DNA of 64,000 nt from Demequina sediminicola. Its GTDB lineage: Bacteria; Actinomycetota; Actinomycetes; Actinomycetales; Demequinaceae. Location: the NCBI RefSeq assembly GCF_000975055.1, contig NZ_BBRB01000003.1, positions 124,001-188,000 on the forward strand. The letters are read 5' to 3'. Shown here piece after piece: positions 8,109 through 16,417 of this stretch. Within the stretch, counting starts at the first letter, position 1. Every line of letters starts with the position of its first letter. Under the pieces are notes generated by a model. That model was not told the origin of the DNA, did no database searches, and saw only the letters and a program-made list of their open reading frames with translations. The translations under genes were made by a program, and so were the position numbers.

Positions 8109-10355
8109 GTGAGCACCGCAGCCTACCTCGACTCCCACCGGCCCACCGCCGAACGCGTGACCGACCTCATCGCCCGAATGACACTGCCTGAAAAGGTCGG
8201 TCAAATGATGCAGTTGACCGCAACGGACGGGGTCCGCCCGATTATCGAGGACTTCCACGCCGGGTCAATTCTGCATACGTCCCCAGAGCGCATGATCGAA
8301 GCCGCAGAACTAGTCAAGAACACCCGGCTAGGGATTCCGCTGCTCGTCGGAGAGGACTGCATCCACGGCCACTCGTTCTGGGAAGGCGCAGAGATCTATC
8401 CGACCCAGCTCGCCCTCGCAGCATCCTTCGACCCCGACCTGCTGCGTCGGGTGGCACGCGCCACCGCAGTTGAGGTAGCTGCGACCGGAATCCACTGGAC
8501 CTTCTCCCCCGTCTTGTGTATCGCTCGAGACCTGCGCTGGGGGCGCGTATCCGAGACCTTCGGCGAAGACCCCTACCTCCTGGGAGAACTTGGTGCCGCC
8601 ATGGTGGAGGGCTACCAAGGCAATGGGCTGAACGATCCTGACGCTATCCTCGCGACCTCAAAGCACTTCGCCGGATACTCCGAAACTCAGGGCGGCCGCG
8701 ATGCTTCAGAAGCGGACATCTCCCCGCGCAAGCTGCGCTCCTGGTACTTGCCAGCGTTTGAACGTGTCGCCAAGGCGGGTTCCGCGACGTTCATGCTCGG
8801 ATACCAAGCGACCGACGGCGTCCCCATCACCATCAACGACTGGTTGCTCAACGATGTTCTCCGTGGTGAGTGGGGCTACCGGGGCACGCTCATCACCGAT
8901 TGGGACAACGTCGGAAACCTGGTGCGCGAGCAACGACTGTTCCCTGACTATGCCCAAGCGTCAGCTGCGGCAGTCAACGCCGGCAACGACATGATCATGA
9001 CAACTCCAGCCTTCTTTGAGGGCGCACAGGAAGCGGTGCGCCAGGGGCTGCTGAGCGAGGCGCGCATTGATGAGGCAGTCGCGCGAATTCTCACACTCAA
9101 GTTCGACCTGGGCCTGTTCGAGGATCCGCGACTCCCCAATCCAGAGCGGCAACGGGAGGTCATTGCACAGCCCAGCCACCGGGATCTCGGCCTTGAAGCA
9201 TCGCGCCGCTCGCTCGTACTTCTCCAAAACGACGGCGTCCTTCCGCTCGATCGCGAGCGCCCCACCACCATCGCTGTCGTGGGTCCGAATGCGGACGATG
9301 CGCAAACGCAGTTGGGTGACTGGGCAGGCTCCTCCGGTCAGGCGGACTGGCTTCCGCACGGCCAGCCACGCGACATGATCACCACAGTGCTCGATGGCGT
9401 CCGAGCAGTGGCACCTGCCGGCTCGGACGTTCGCTACGCCCGTGGCGCTGACATCATCACGACTGGCCCCGACCCACGCGGTGCTTTCTTTGCCGATGGC
9501 CAGCCACGCCCCCACGTTGCGGTCCCAGTTGATCCCGATGCGGACCAGATTGCCGAGGCAGTCCAGGCCGCACAGAGCGCCGATGCTGTGGTGGCGGTCG
9601 TGGGTGACCGCATTGAACTCATTGGCGAAGGACGCTCCACGGCCACGCTGGAGCTGTTGGGTGGCCAGAACGCACTCATTGAGGCACTCGTTGACTCTGG
9701 CACTCCAGTCATCGTGGTGGTACTGGCCTCGAAGCCTCACGTTCTGCCTGCCTGCGTTGAACGCGCAGCGGCGGTGATCTGGGCGGGCAACCCTGGCATG
9801 CCGGGCGGCCAGGCTGTTGCTGAACTGATGTATGGCGTGATCGAACCCTCGGGTCGCTTGCCGATCTCGTGGCCTCGCCACGTGGGTCAGCAACCCACGT
9901 TCTACAACCAGATCAACGCTCAGCACGGTGATCGGTACGCGGATCTCACTCAGGAGCCGCAGTGGGTCTTTGGCGATGGCCTGACGTACTCGACGGTCGA
10001 GTACAGCGACCTATCCATTGAGAGCCGCACGGTGCCCGCGAATGGCGTGGTGCGCGCCACCATCACGGTGTCGAACACTGGGGCCCGTCCGGTGCGCGAG
10101 ACGGTACAGGCCTATGTTCGCGACAACGTCACGTCGGCAACGTGGGCTGACCGTGAGTTGAAGGCGTTCACCCATGTAGACCTTGAGCCGGGCGCCACGG
10201 CCTCCGTGTCGCTTGAGGTTCCGGCATCGGCATGTTCCATCGTCAATGCGCACGGCGTCCGCATTGTCGAGCCCGGCGAATTCACCCTCCTCGTAGGCCC
10301 CTCGTCGCGTCTTGCCGCACTACTCGACGCGCCGTTCACCATTGTCGGAGACTAA
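8109..10355 (+). CDS. GH3 beta-glucosidase (BglX-like), cytoplasmic
   Basis: Family 3 glycoside hydrolase of 748 residues that would release glucose from beta-glucosides or cello-oligomers. Domain order: (alpha/beta)8 barrel (about 20-330), alpha/beta sandwich (about 370-600) and C-terminal fibronectin III-like domain (about 655-740). The nucleophile is D264 in LITDWDNV, and KHFAGYSETQGGRDAS and the substrate loop WGRVSETFGEDPYL are present. There is no signal peptide, so it should act inside on imported sugars. The start is GTG at 8109 after GAAAGGA. The MFS gene follows 4 bp after its stop, and the divergent tetR gene is the likely regulator. Confidence 0.93.
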   Translation: MSTAAYLDSHRPTAERVTDLIARMTLPEKVGQMMQLTATDGVRPIIEDFHAGSILHTSPERMIEAAELVKNTRLGIPLLVGEDCIHGHSFWEGAEIYPTQLALAASFDPDLLRRVARATAVEVAATGIHWTFSPVLCIARDLRWGRVSETFGEDPYLLGELGAAMVEGYQGNGLNDPDAILATSKHFAGYSETQGGRDASEADISPRKLRSWYLPAFERVAKAGSATFMLGYQATDGVPITINDWLLNDVLRGEWGYRGTLITDWDNVGNLVREQRLFPDYAQASAAAVNAGNDMIMTTPAFFEGAQEAVRQGLLSEARIDEAVARILTLKFDLGLFEDPRLPNPERQREVIAQPSHRDLGLEASRRSLVLLQNDGVLPLDRERPTTIAVVGPNADDAQTQLGDWAGSSGQADWLPHGQPRDMITTVLDGVRAVAPAGSDVRYARGADIITTGPDPRGAFFADGQPRPHVAVPVDPDADQIAEAVQAAQSADAVVAVVGDRIELIGEGRSTATLELLGGQNALIEALVDSGTPVIVVVLASKPHVLPACVERAAAVIWAGNPGMPGGQAVAELMYGVIEPSGRLPISWPRHVGQQPTFYNQINAQHGDRYADLTQEPQWVFGDGLTYSTVEYSDLSIESRTVPANGVVRATITVSNTGARPVRETVQAYVRDNVTSATWADRELKAFTHVDLEPGATASVSLEVPASACSIVNAHGVRIVEPGEFTLLVGPSSRLAALLDAPFTIVGD

Positions 10356-10359
10356 CCCT

Positions 10360-11589
10360 GTGACTCAGTCCCCTCAGCGCGCGGTGTCGCGCGACCTGCG
10401 CCGGGCTCGCCTTGGCGTGTCCTTGATCTTTTTCACCAACGGCATCGTGCTGGGAGGTTTTGCCCCCCGCGTCCCCGAAATTCGCGACGGACTCGACCTG
10501 ACGTACAGCGGCCTGGGTGTCGCGATGGCGATGTGGCCTGTGGGTGCACTGCTTCTTGGGCTCACCGCCGCTCCACTGATTCGCCGTCTGCGCTCCTCGC
10601 GTGTGGCGACCGTCGGAATGGTCGTGAGCGTGCTCGCCATGCTCGTCGCGGGCAGTGCCGACGGCGTATTGCTGTTTGGTGCCGCGCTCTTCTTGGTAGG
10701 CGCAACGGATGCCATTGTTGACGTTGCCCAAAACGCACATGGTCTGAGAGTCCAGCGCCGCTACGGGCGATCGATCTTCAACTCCTTTCACGCACTGTGG
10801 AGCGCGGGCGCCGTGACGGGAGGCCTCATCGGCGCGGCATGTGCAGGCACCGGCGTCAGTGTTCCACTGCAGTTCGGCATCCAAGCGGTCGTGGTGGTGG
10901 GCGTCAACGTAGCGGCGTACCCCATGTTGCTGCCCGGTCCCGAACCACGAAGCTCCGCCGAGGAGGGAGCCACCGAGGCCGCTGTTCCCCAGCACACTCC
11001 GCTACGCGCCATCCCGCTGCGCATCTGGGGAATCCTGTTAGCGCTCACCGTCATCGCGATCGGCGGTGGATGGGTGGAGGACGCCGCATCCACATGGTCA
11101 GCCAGTTACATGCGCGATGAAGTCGGAGCAGCGGCCGGTGTCGCAGCGTTGGCGTTTGTCGCCATGCAGGGCAGCCAGTTCGTTGGGCGCCTTCTTGGTG
11201 ACCGCATGGTTGATCGCTGGGGTCAGCGCACTATCGCGCGGTGGGGCGGAGCGATGGTCGCCGTAGGAATGGGCTCGGCGCTCGCGTTCCCCACAGAGTG
11301 GGGCACTATCGTCGGCTTTGGTGTCGCAGGCTTTGGAGTGGCCACGCTCATTCCAGGGGCGATGCATGCCGCCGATGAACTTCCCGGCCTGCGTTCTGGC
11401 ACGGGCCTCACAATTTTGTCGTGGCTGCTGCGGCTGGCTTTCCTGTTCTCGCCGCCCCTCGTCGGAGCAATCGCCGATGCGACAAGCCTCCGTGTGGGTC
11501 TGGCACTCGTGCCGATGTTCGGCGTCCTCATCATCCTGCTCGCAGGCACGATGGCCCCTCGCAAGGATTCCGACACCGTCGCTTCCTGA
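10360..11589 (+). CDS. MFS transporter, sugar/drug type
   Basis: Membrane transporter of about 409 residues and 12 helices. The first helix LGVSLIFFTNGIVLGGFAPRVPEIRDGLDL and the gene's coupling to a GH3 enzyme recall the FucP/YbjJ-type MFS proteins. I take the GTG at 10360, 4 bp after the GH3 stop; an earlier reading would overlap the GH3 C-terminus in another frame. It probably shares the beta-glucosidase transcript and could move the enzyme's substrate or product, but the specificity is inferred from context only. Confidence 0.82.
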   Translation: MTQSPQRAVSRDLRRARLGVSLIFFTNGIVLGGFAPRVPEIRDGLDLTYSGLGVAMAMWPVGALLLGLTAAPLIRRLRSSRVATVGMVVSVLAMLVAGSADGVLLFGAALFLVGATDAIVDVAQNAHGLRVQRRYGRSIFNSFHALWSAGAVTGGLIGAACAGTGVSVPLQFGIQAVVVVGVNVAAYPMLLPGPEPRSSAEEGATEAAVPQHTPLRAIPLRIWGILLALTVIAIGGGWVEDAASTWSASYMRDEVGAAAGVAALAFVAMQGSQFVGRLLGDRMVDRWGQRTIARWGGAMVAVGMGSALAFPTEWGTIVGFGVAGFGVATLIPGAMHAADELPGLRSGTGLTILSWLLRLAFLFSPPLVGAIADATSLRVGLALVPMFGVLIILLAGTMAPRKDSDTVAS

Positions 11590-11658
11590 TCTCTTGGCCG
11601 ATGGCGCGCACACCACCCGCCACCACCAACCCGGCCCTCCCTCCCCCCTGCTCCCGCT

Positions 11659-11750
11659 CAGTACGAACCAAAGGTGAGGTCAACACGCCCAGGGTGAGCC
11701 CAGCATCGGCCGTCTGCACGGCGTGTCCCGTTCTGCTCCGGTTCGTACTG
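11659..11750. other. Unexplained 92-bp structured element
   Basis: Bounded by a perfect 11-bp inverted repeat: CAGTACGAACC (11659-11669) and GGTTCGTACTG (11740-11750). Inside is a second perfect pair, ACACGCC (11683-11689) and GGCGTGT (11720-11726), and a competing small hairpin GCCGT-ctgc-ACGGC. It lies between the MFS stop and the promoter of the flavin operon. It could be a small RNA, a 3'-end structure of the MFS transcript or the remnant of a small mobile element. Confidence 0.5.
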
Positions 11751-11783
11751 TCACGGGGAGGGAATGAATCGCGTGCGCGGACG

Positions 11784-11809
11784 TTATTACATGCATACGC
11801 ATACAATAA
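11784..11809. promoter_or_regulatory. Palindrome over the -10 box of the flavin/MarR operon
   Basis: A 26-bp imperfect palindrome with arms TTATT and AATAA and a partly symmetric centre (20 of 26 positions symmetric). It covers TACAAT (11802-11807), a good -10 box, 66 bp before the monooxygenase ATG. The operon's second gene is a MarR regulator, and MarR proteins usually bind such palindromes in their own promoter, so this is the likely operator. Confidence 0.55.
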
Positions 11810-11872
11810 GACGAGTGCAGGGTGCTCAGCCCCGCAACACGTCCCGCTCAATGACAGCCCCAGGAGGCCGCC

Positions 11873-13057
11873 ATGCAGTTTGGCATCATGTCCGTCTCGG
11901 ACATCACTCGCGATCCCGTCAACGACTACACCCCGTCAGAAGCGGAACGCATTAACAACCTCACGCGCATCGCCCTCAAAGCAGAAGAGGTCGGACTCGA
12001 CGTGTTTGCCATCGGCGAGCACCACAACCCACCCTTCTTCTCATCCTCCCCCACCACTTTCCTCGCCCACGTCGCTGCGCAGACCCAGCACCTCACTGTC
12101 ACGACGTCCACCACTCTCATCACCACCAACGACCCGGTGCGTATTGCTGAGGAGTACGCCATGCTCCAGCACCTCTCCAAGGGACGCATGGACCTCATGC
12201 TGGGCCGCGGCAACACAGCCCCGGTCTACCCATGGTTCGGGCAGGACATTCGCCAAGGGCTCCCGCTAGCGCTGGAGAACTACAACCTCCTCCACCGCCT
12301 GTGGCGCGAGGATGTCGTCGACTGGGAGGGTAACTTCCGCGGACCGCTCCAGGGCTTCACGTCCACGCCGCGTCCGCTCGATGACGTTCCGCCTTTTGTA
12401 TGGCACGGCTCGATTCGCACTCCAGAGATCGCGGAGCAGGCCGCGTTCTATGGCAACGGCTTCTTTGCCAACCACATTTTCTGGCCCAAGGAACACACCC
12501 AGCGCATGGTGCAGTTCTACCGCCAGCGCTTCGAACACTACGGTCACGGCACAGCCCAGGAAGCCATCGTCGGACTCGGAGGCCAAACCTTCATCGGCAA
12601 GACCACGCAAGAGGCTCGGCGCAATTTCCAGCCGTACTTCAACGAGGCACCTGTGTACGGGCATGGACCATCGCTTGAGGACTTCTCCACTCAGACACCG
12701 CTCGCCGTAGGTTCGCCGCAAGAGGTCATCGACAAGGTCCTTGGCTACCGCGACTACGTAGGCGACTACCAACGCCAGCTGTTCCTCGTCGATCATGCGG
12801 GTCTGCCAATCGAAATGGTGTTGGACCAGCTCGAGCTGCTGGGAGGCGAGGTTGTTCCCACACTGCGCAAGGAGATGGCCGAGCGCCGCGACCCCGCAGC
12901 ACCCGACGCCCCCACTCACGCGAGCCTCGTGAAGGCCAAGTACGGCGACGCGGAGCCCCGCCAGCCACGACCCAACGCCAACCGTGGAGACAACGTCACT
13001 GGCGACTCTCCCTACCAGGACTCTGACGGCAAGCACACCGTCTACCCGGAACTGTGA
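11873..13057 (+). CDS. Luciferase-like FMN-dependent monooxygenase, CE1758 family
   Basis: A 394-residue (alpha/beta)8-barrel flavin monooxygenase. The N-terminus MQFGIMSVSDITRDP, the segment VGLDVFAIGEHHNPPFFSSSP and the length fit the CE1758-type luciferase-like family, which is found beside a dedicated FMN reductase; that partner is two genes downstream. The enzyme would use reduced FMN and oxygen on an unknown substrate. The ATG follows AGGAGG at good spacing. It heads a three-gene operon with a marR gene in the middle. The physiological role is not known from the sequence. Confidence 0.88.
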   Translation: MQFGIMSVSDITRDPVNDYTPSEAERINNLTRIALKAEEVGLDVFAIGEHHNPPFFSSSPTTFLAHVAAQTQHLTVTTSTTLITTNDPVRIAEEYAMLQHLSKGRMDLMLGRGNTAPVYPWFGQDIRQGLPLALENYNLLHRLWREDVVDWEGNFRGPLQGFTSTPRPLDDVPPFVWHGSIRTPEIAEQAAFYGNGFFANHIFWPKEHTQRMVQFYRQRFEHYGHGTAQEAIVGLGGQTFIGKTTQEARRNFQPYFNEAPVYGHGPSLEDFSTQTPLAVGSPQEVIDKVLGYRDYVGDYQRQLFLVDHAGLPIEMVLDQLELLGGEVVPTLRKEMAERRDPAAPDAPTHASLVKAKYGDAEPRQPRPNANRGDNVTGDSPYQDSDGKHTVYPEL

Positions 13058-13064
13058 GAGCCCG

Positions 13065-13538
13065 ATGACTGCCACCCGATCCAGCACCACACGCGCCATT
13101 GCCGCGTGGGAGGCCACGATGACCTCGCACGCCATATGGATGCGCATTTTTGGCGAACAAGACGTATGGGAGGGCTTGTCGCCACGGGAATATGACGTCC
13201 TCTACACACTGGCCAAGAACGCGCGTTCAGCAACGACCACAGGGCCGATGCGCCTGAATGACCTCAGCCGATCGGTGTTGCTCAGCCAACCGGCTCTGTC
13301 GCGCATGGTCGAACGTCTCGTCACGCGCGGTCTGGTGAGCCGTTGTGCAGACCCAGCCGATGCCCGCGCCTCCCATCTATCGCTCACACCGCAGGGGGAA
13401 GCGCTCCAACGCTCCGTCGGAAAGTCTCACGGCACCGCCGTGGCACAAGCGATGTCGGGCGCATTGAGTGACGACGAGATCGCCACGCTAGAAGCCCTAC
13501 ATCTCAAACTCATTACTCATGCTCAGGAGGAAAAATGA
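13065..13538 (+). CDS. MarR-family transcriptional regulator
   Basis: A winged-helix repressor of 157 residues. The DNA-binding core is visible: LSPREYDVLYTLAKN, then MRLNDLSRSVLLSQPALSRMVERLVTRGLVSR, then the wing CADPADARASHLSLTPQGE. I take the ATG at 13065, 7 bp after the monooxygenase stop; an upstream reading would lie inside that gene. Its stop overlaps the FMN reductase ATG (ATGA). It probably represses its own operon through the palindrome at 11784-11809. The inducer is unknown. Confidence 0.9.
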   Translation: MTATRSSTTRAIAAWEATMTSHAIWMRIFGEQDVWEGLSPREYDVLYTLAKNARSATTTGPMRLNDLSRSVLLSQPALSRMVERLVTRGLVSRCADPADARASHLSLTPQGEALQRSVGKSHGTAVAQAMSGALSDDEIATLEALHLKLITHAQEEK

Positions 13539-14224
13539 CGCACGACACCCTCCGACTGGTCGTTGTCTCGGCCGGCGCCTCCAACCCCTCGTCGACTCGC
13601 ATGCTGGCAGATCGCACCGTGCAACGGGTCACCACCAAGGCTGAGGCCCACGGCCATCGAGTCTCAGTGGACGTCATCGATGTTCGTGAACTCCTGCCGG
13701 AACTTCCGCAGGCTCTCTCCAGCCAGTTCATGGGCCCGGGATTCACCCGCGCCATCAAGGCACTTGCGCAGGCGGACGGGATCATTGCAGCAACTCCCGT
13801 CTACAAAGCCTCAGCCTCAGCGGCGTTCACAGGGTTCTTCCAAGTGCTCGACAACGACCTCATCATCGGCAAGCCCATGGTTCTGGCGGCGACGGCTGGG
13901 ACTTCACGCCACGCGCTCGTCGTCGATCAGGAAGTCCGTTCGCTGTTCGCATACATGCGCGCATTGCCGGTACCGACGGGCGTGTTCGCTGCGCCAGAGG
14001 ACATGAACGACGCCGCACTCGCGGCGCGCATCGATCGCGCTGCGCAAGAGCTCGTCACCCTCATGGAGGCGGGCTTTGCTAGCGCTGTGAGGGGTGACAC
14101 CTGGGATTCGTACAGCCATGAGTTTGGGTCCGCGGGAGCCGTGGAATCAGCAGTGGATTTCAGTTCCGAGATGATGCGCCTCGCGGCCGGGGGTTCACTC
14201 CCTCGGGCTCACTCCACTGAGTGA
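13535..14224 (+). CDS. NAD(P)H-dependent FMN reductase, CE1759 family
   Basis: A flavodoxin-like reductase of 229 residues that would supply reduced FMN to the monooxygenase upstream. The phosphate-binding start LVVVSAGASNPSSTRMLADR, then GIIAATPVYKASASAAFTGFFQVLD and ATAGTSRHALVVDQEVRSLFAYM are typical of NADPH-dependent FMN reductases. Its pairing with a CE1758-type monooxygenase is the known arrangement of this family. The ATG overlaps the marR stop, indicating coupled translation. It is the last gene of the operon. Confidence 0.9.
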   Translation: MTHDTLRLVVVSAGASNPSSTRMLADRTVQRVTTKAEAHGHRVSVDVIDVRELLPELPQALSSQFMGPGFTRAIKALAQADGIIAATPVYKASASAAFTGFFQVLDNDLIIGKPMVLAATAGTSRHALVVDQEVRSLFAYMRALPVPTGVFAAPEDMNDAALAARIDRAAQELVTLMEAGFASAVRGDTWDSYSHEFGSAGAVESAVDFSSEMMRLAAGGSLPRAHSTE

Positions 14225-14364
14225 TAGATGCTGACCTAGCGAACACTCGGTGAGTGCGCAGACTCAGATGTATGAAGACTAGGTCACAAGTGTGTTGCAG
14301 TGGGTGCAACTTCACGGCGGTGCCCGTTAGCCTCAAAGACACACCATCTGGTGGAAGGGGATGC

Positions 14365-14670
14365 ATGACTCAGGAGCACACGACGGTGGTGGCACGGAAC
14401 GATGCCGCATCGCGTTACGAATACCTGTCCGATGGCGAACTCGCCGGCTTCATCGAGTTTCGCCAGGATGGTGCCGTCACGGTGCTGACACACACTGAGG
14501 TGGAACCCGGGCTGCACGGCACGGGCGCAGCGCGCGAACTCGCTGAGGGCGCCCTGGAGAATCTTGCGAAACTCGATGCCACGGTGCGCCCGGAATGCAG
14601 CTATCTTTCGCGCTTCATTCGACGAGAAGGCACGCACGGGGTGACCGTGGAGTGGCCTGAGGGCCACTAG
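14365..14670 (+). CDS. Small GNAT-like N-acetyltransferase (YjdJ type)
   Basis: A 101-residue protein related to the short GCN5-type acetyltransferases. It shows the beta strands LAGFIEFRQDGAVTVLTHTEVEP followed by the acetyl-CoA loop GLHGTGAARELAEGALE (the usual G-x-G-x-A pattern) and the ending RPECSYLSRFIRRE. I chose the ATG at 14365, preceded by GGAAGGGG. It is a single gene between the flavin operon and a convergent oxidoreductase. The substrate is unknown. Confidence 0.8.
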   Translation: MTQEHTTVVARNDAASRYEYLSDGELAGFIEFRQDGAVTVLTHTEVEPGLHGTGAARELAEGALENLAKLDATVRPECSYLSRFIRREGTHGVTVEWPEGH

Positions 14671-14696
14671 CTCCACGGAGAAACCTGGAGGACGGC

Positions 14697-15320
14697 TCAG
14701 TTCCGGGCACGGCCGACGACGCGCCCGCGCTGAGAGTCCCAGAATCTCGCGAGGATTGCGATCAATTCTGCGGAGTCCGCATCCGCGCCAAACGCTTCCG
14801 TCAGCGGTTCGAACTTCACCCCGGCACTCAGATCTCCTGCCACGACGGGGTCGAAGCCGATCCGGTCCACCAGGGCACTCACCGTCTCGATATCGGCGTC
14901 GTTGTCCCCCGCCACGGCAACCGCGATCCGCTCCTCATCGCCCGGGGAGCGCGCCAGCTCTTCGAGCGCGTACCCGCTCAGGTGGTTCAGAGCCTTCACC
15001 ACACGTGCCCCGGTCAGTTCACGTGCCACGACTTCCGATGAGCTCGTCGTGGGGTCTTCGAACTGCGCGAGGTGCCCATCGAGTTCCCACCAGTAGTTCA
15101 TTGCGTCGATCACCAGGGCGCCCTCAAGGCGGGGAAGATTCCGGTACTGGCCGAGCGGGACGGCGAGCACGACGGCATCGGCCGTGAGCACCGGGGCGAC
15201 GTCGCCTTTCGATCCCACCATCGCGACGTCCAGGCCCGCTGCTGTCGCCAAGTCACGGATAGCCCGGCCGATGCGTCCGGCACCAAGGATTCCCAACGTC
15301 TGTATCGAAGAAGTAGCCAC
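14697..15320 (-). CDS. NAD(P)-binding oxidoreductase, F420:NADPH reductase-like
   Basis: A 207-residue single-domain protein with an N-terminal Rossmann fold, LGILGAGRIGRAIRDLA (G-x-G-x-x-G). After it come the strand end ADAVVLAVPLGQYRNLP and VIDAMNYWW, which resembles NADPH-dependent F420 reductases and related short reductases. The final residues FGADADSAELIAILARFWDSQRG cover the C-terminal helix. A true F420 substrate is possible in actinobacteria but cannot be proved by eye. It is divergent from the HAD gene across a region with four 17-bp tandem repeats. Confidence 0.72.
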   Translation of the reverse strand: MATSSIQTLGILGAGRIGRAIRDLATAAGLDVAMVGSKGDVAPVLTADAVVLAVPLGQYRNLPRLEGALVIDAMNYWWELDGHLAQFEDPTTSSSEVVARELTGARVVKALNHLSGYALEELARSPGDEERIAVAVAGDNDADIETVSALVDRIGFDPVVAGDLSAGVKFEPLTEAFGADADSAELIAILARFWDSQRGRVVGRARN

Positions 15321-15326
15321 GCTCGT

Positions 15327-15394
15327 ACCCTAAGCGACGTTGCACCCTCAGCGACGTTGCACCCTCAGTGACGTTGCACCCCAAGTGACGTTGC
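15327..15394. repeat. Four tandem 17-bp repeats in a divergent promoter region
   Basis: Units at 15327, 15344, 15361 and 15378 follow the consensus ACCCTCAGCGACGTTGC with one to three changes each, and a partial fifth unit follows at 15395. They lie directly before the oxidoreductase start, in the gap between that gene and the divergent HAD gene. The spacing of about one and a half helical turns and the divergence of the units suggest a protein-binding array or a variable-number repeat. Confidence 0.75.
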
Positions 15395-15447
15395 ACCCGA
15401 GGCAGCGCCGTCCTTCAAGCGACATCGCCAAAGATAGAGTGGTGCGG

Positions 15448-16284
15448 GTGACTTCCCCCAGCCTTGCACCGCACGCCGTGTTCCTCGATGTCGATGGTAC
15501 CTACGCCGCACACGGAGTAGTGCCGGCGGCTCATGTCGATGCCGTCCGGAGAGCGCGAGCCAACGGCCACGCGGTCCTGCTCTGCACGGGCCGACCTGTG
15601 TGTGCAGTCTCGCCGCACCTCCATGAGGCCGGGTTCGACGGCCTCGTGACCTCGGCGGGCGCTCATGTCGAGGTACGGGGCACCGTCCTCGCGGATGTCC
15701 GTTTTCCTGCGGATGTCGCGCGGCGGACTGTGGAGGCGCTCGATGCGCAGGGCGCCCTGTACGCGCTCGAGGCTCCTGAGAGCATGTACGGCGCTCCCGA
15801 GGTCGACGCCAACATGCGCGCTAAGGCTCCCGACGCCGACGCTGCTCCCGAGCGGCGCAAGGCATTCGATGTGCTTCACTCAGCCCTCGTGGTGACTGAC
15901 GAGCGTGCGAGCCGCTCGTTCTCCAAGGTTTTTGTGATCGACGGCGGCGGACCGGTCCAAAATGTGCTCGACAAGGTTGGCCCGGAGGTGTCCGTCGTCG
16001 CGGGATCAAACGAAGCTCTTGGTGAGCGCACGGGCGAGATCTACCTGTCTCACATCACCAAGGCCGTGGGTATGGAGATCGCACGACAAGCTCTCGACGT
16101 TCCGCACTCCCGTGTGGTCGCCGCCGGCGATGGCCCCAACGATCTGGAACTCCTGCGTGAGGCGGGCAAGTCCATCGTCATTTCAACCGCCATCCCGGCA
16201 CTGACCGAGCTAGCAGACATCATTGCGGCACCACCCGAGGAACACGGACTCGTCGCTGCCTTCGAAACCTTGGGACTCATCTGA
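15448..16284 (+). CDS. HAD-superfamily phosphatase, Cof (IIB) type
   Basis: A cytoplasmic phosphatase of about 278 residues, probably acting on small phosphorylated metabolites. Motif I VFLDVDGTY is at the N-terminus, motif II appears as VLLCTGRP, and the late motifs are HITKAVGMEIA and AAGDGPNDLELL. A Cof-type cap lies in the middle (about 90-190). The start is uncertain: GTG codons at 15439, 15442 and 15448 are possible and none has a clear ribosome site; I used the last. The gene may be leaderless. Confidence 0.85.
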   Translation: MTSPSLAPHAVFLDVDGTYAAHGVVPAAHVDAVRRARANGHAVLLCTGRPVCAVSPHLHEAGFDGLVTSAGAHVEVRGTVLADVRFPADVARRTVEALDAQGALYALEAPESMYGAPEVDANMRAKAPDADAAPERRKAFDVLHSALVVTDERASRSFSKVFVIDGGGPVQNVLDKVGPEVSVVAGSNEALGERTGEIYLSHITKAVGMEIARQALDVPHSRVVAAGDGPNDLELLREAGKSIVISTAIPALTELADIIAAPPEEHGLVAAFETLGLI

Positions 16285-16299
16285 CCCACGTCTTGGGTC
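16283..16299. terminator. Short hairpin after the HAD gene
   Basis: GACCCA-cgtct-TGGGTC overlaps the HAD stop codon. It is short and lacks a T-run, so it is only a weak terminator candidate. Confidence 0.4.
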
Positions 16300-16313
16300 T
16301 CAGGCCTTCCCGC

Positions 16314-16335
16314 ATTGCTTCACTAGTGCAACAAT
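16314..16335. promoter_or_regulatory. Palindromic operator candidate before the efflux pump
   Basis: A 22-bp imperfect palindrome with outer arms ATTG/CAAT and a perfect core CACTAGTG; 18 of 22 positions are symmetric. It lies about 80 bp before the MFS ATG and touches ACAATAG, a possible -10 box. Efflux pumps of this type are often under TetR/MarR control, but no regulator gene is adjacent. Confidence 0.45.
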
Positions 16336-16417
16336 AGGGACTTGTTCCCCGCCGATGCGCGCCGTCCGTGTAGCCACAGCCGCACCCTCGCATTGGCCAG
16401 AAAGGCATTCCCCGGCT

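Noticed and set aside
8961-9926. 321-residue minus-strand open frame
   Set aside because: Antisense shadow of the GH3 gene, with no family-like sequence.
15327-15394. Second CRISPR-like array
   Set aside because: The 17-bp units are directly adjacent with no spacers.
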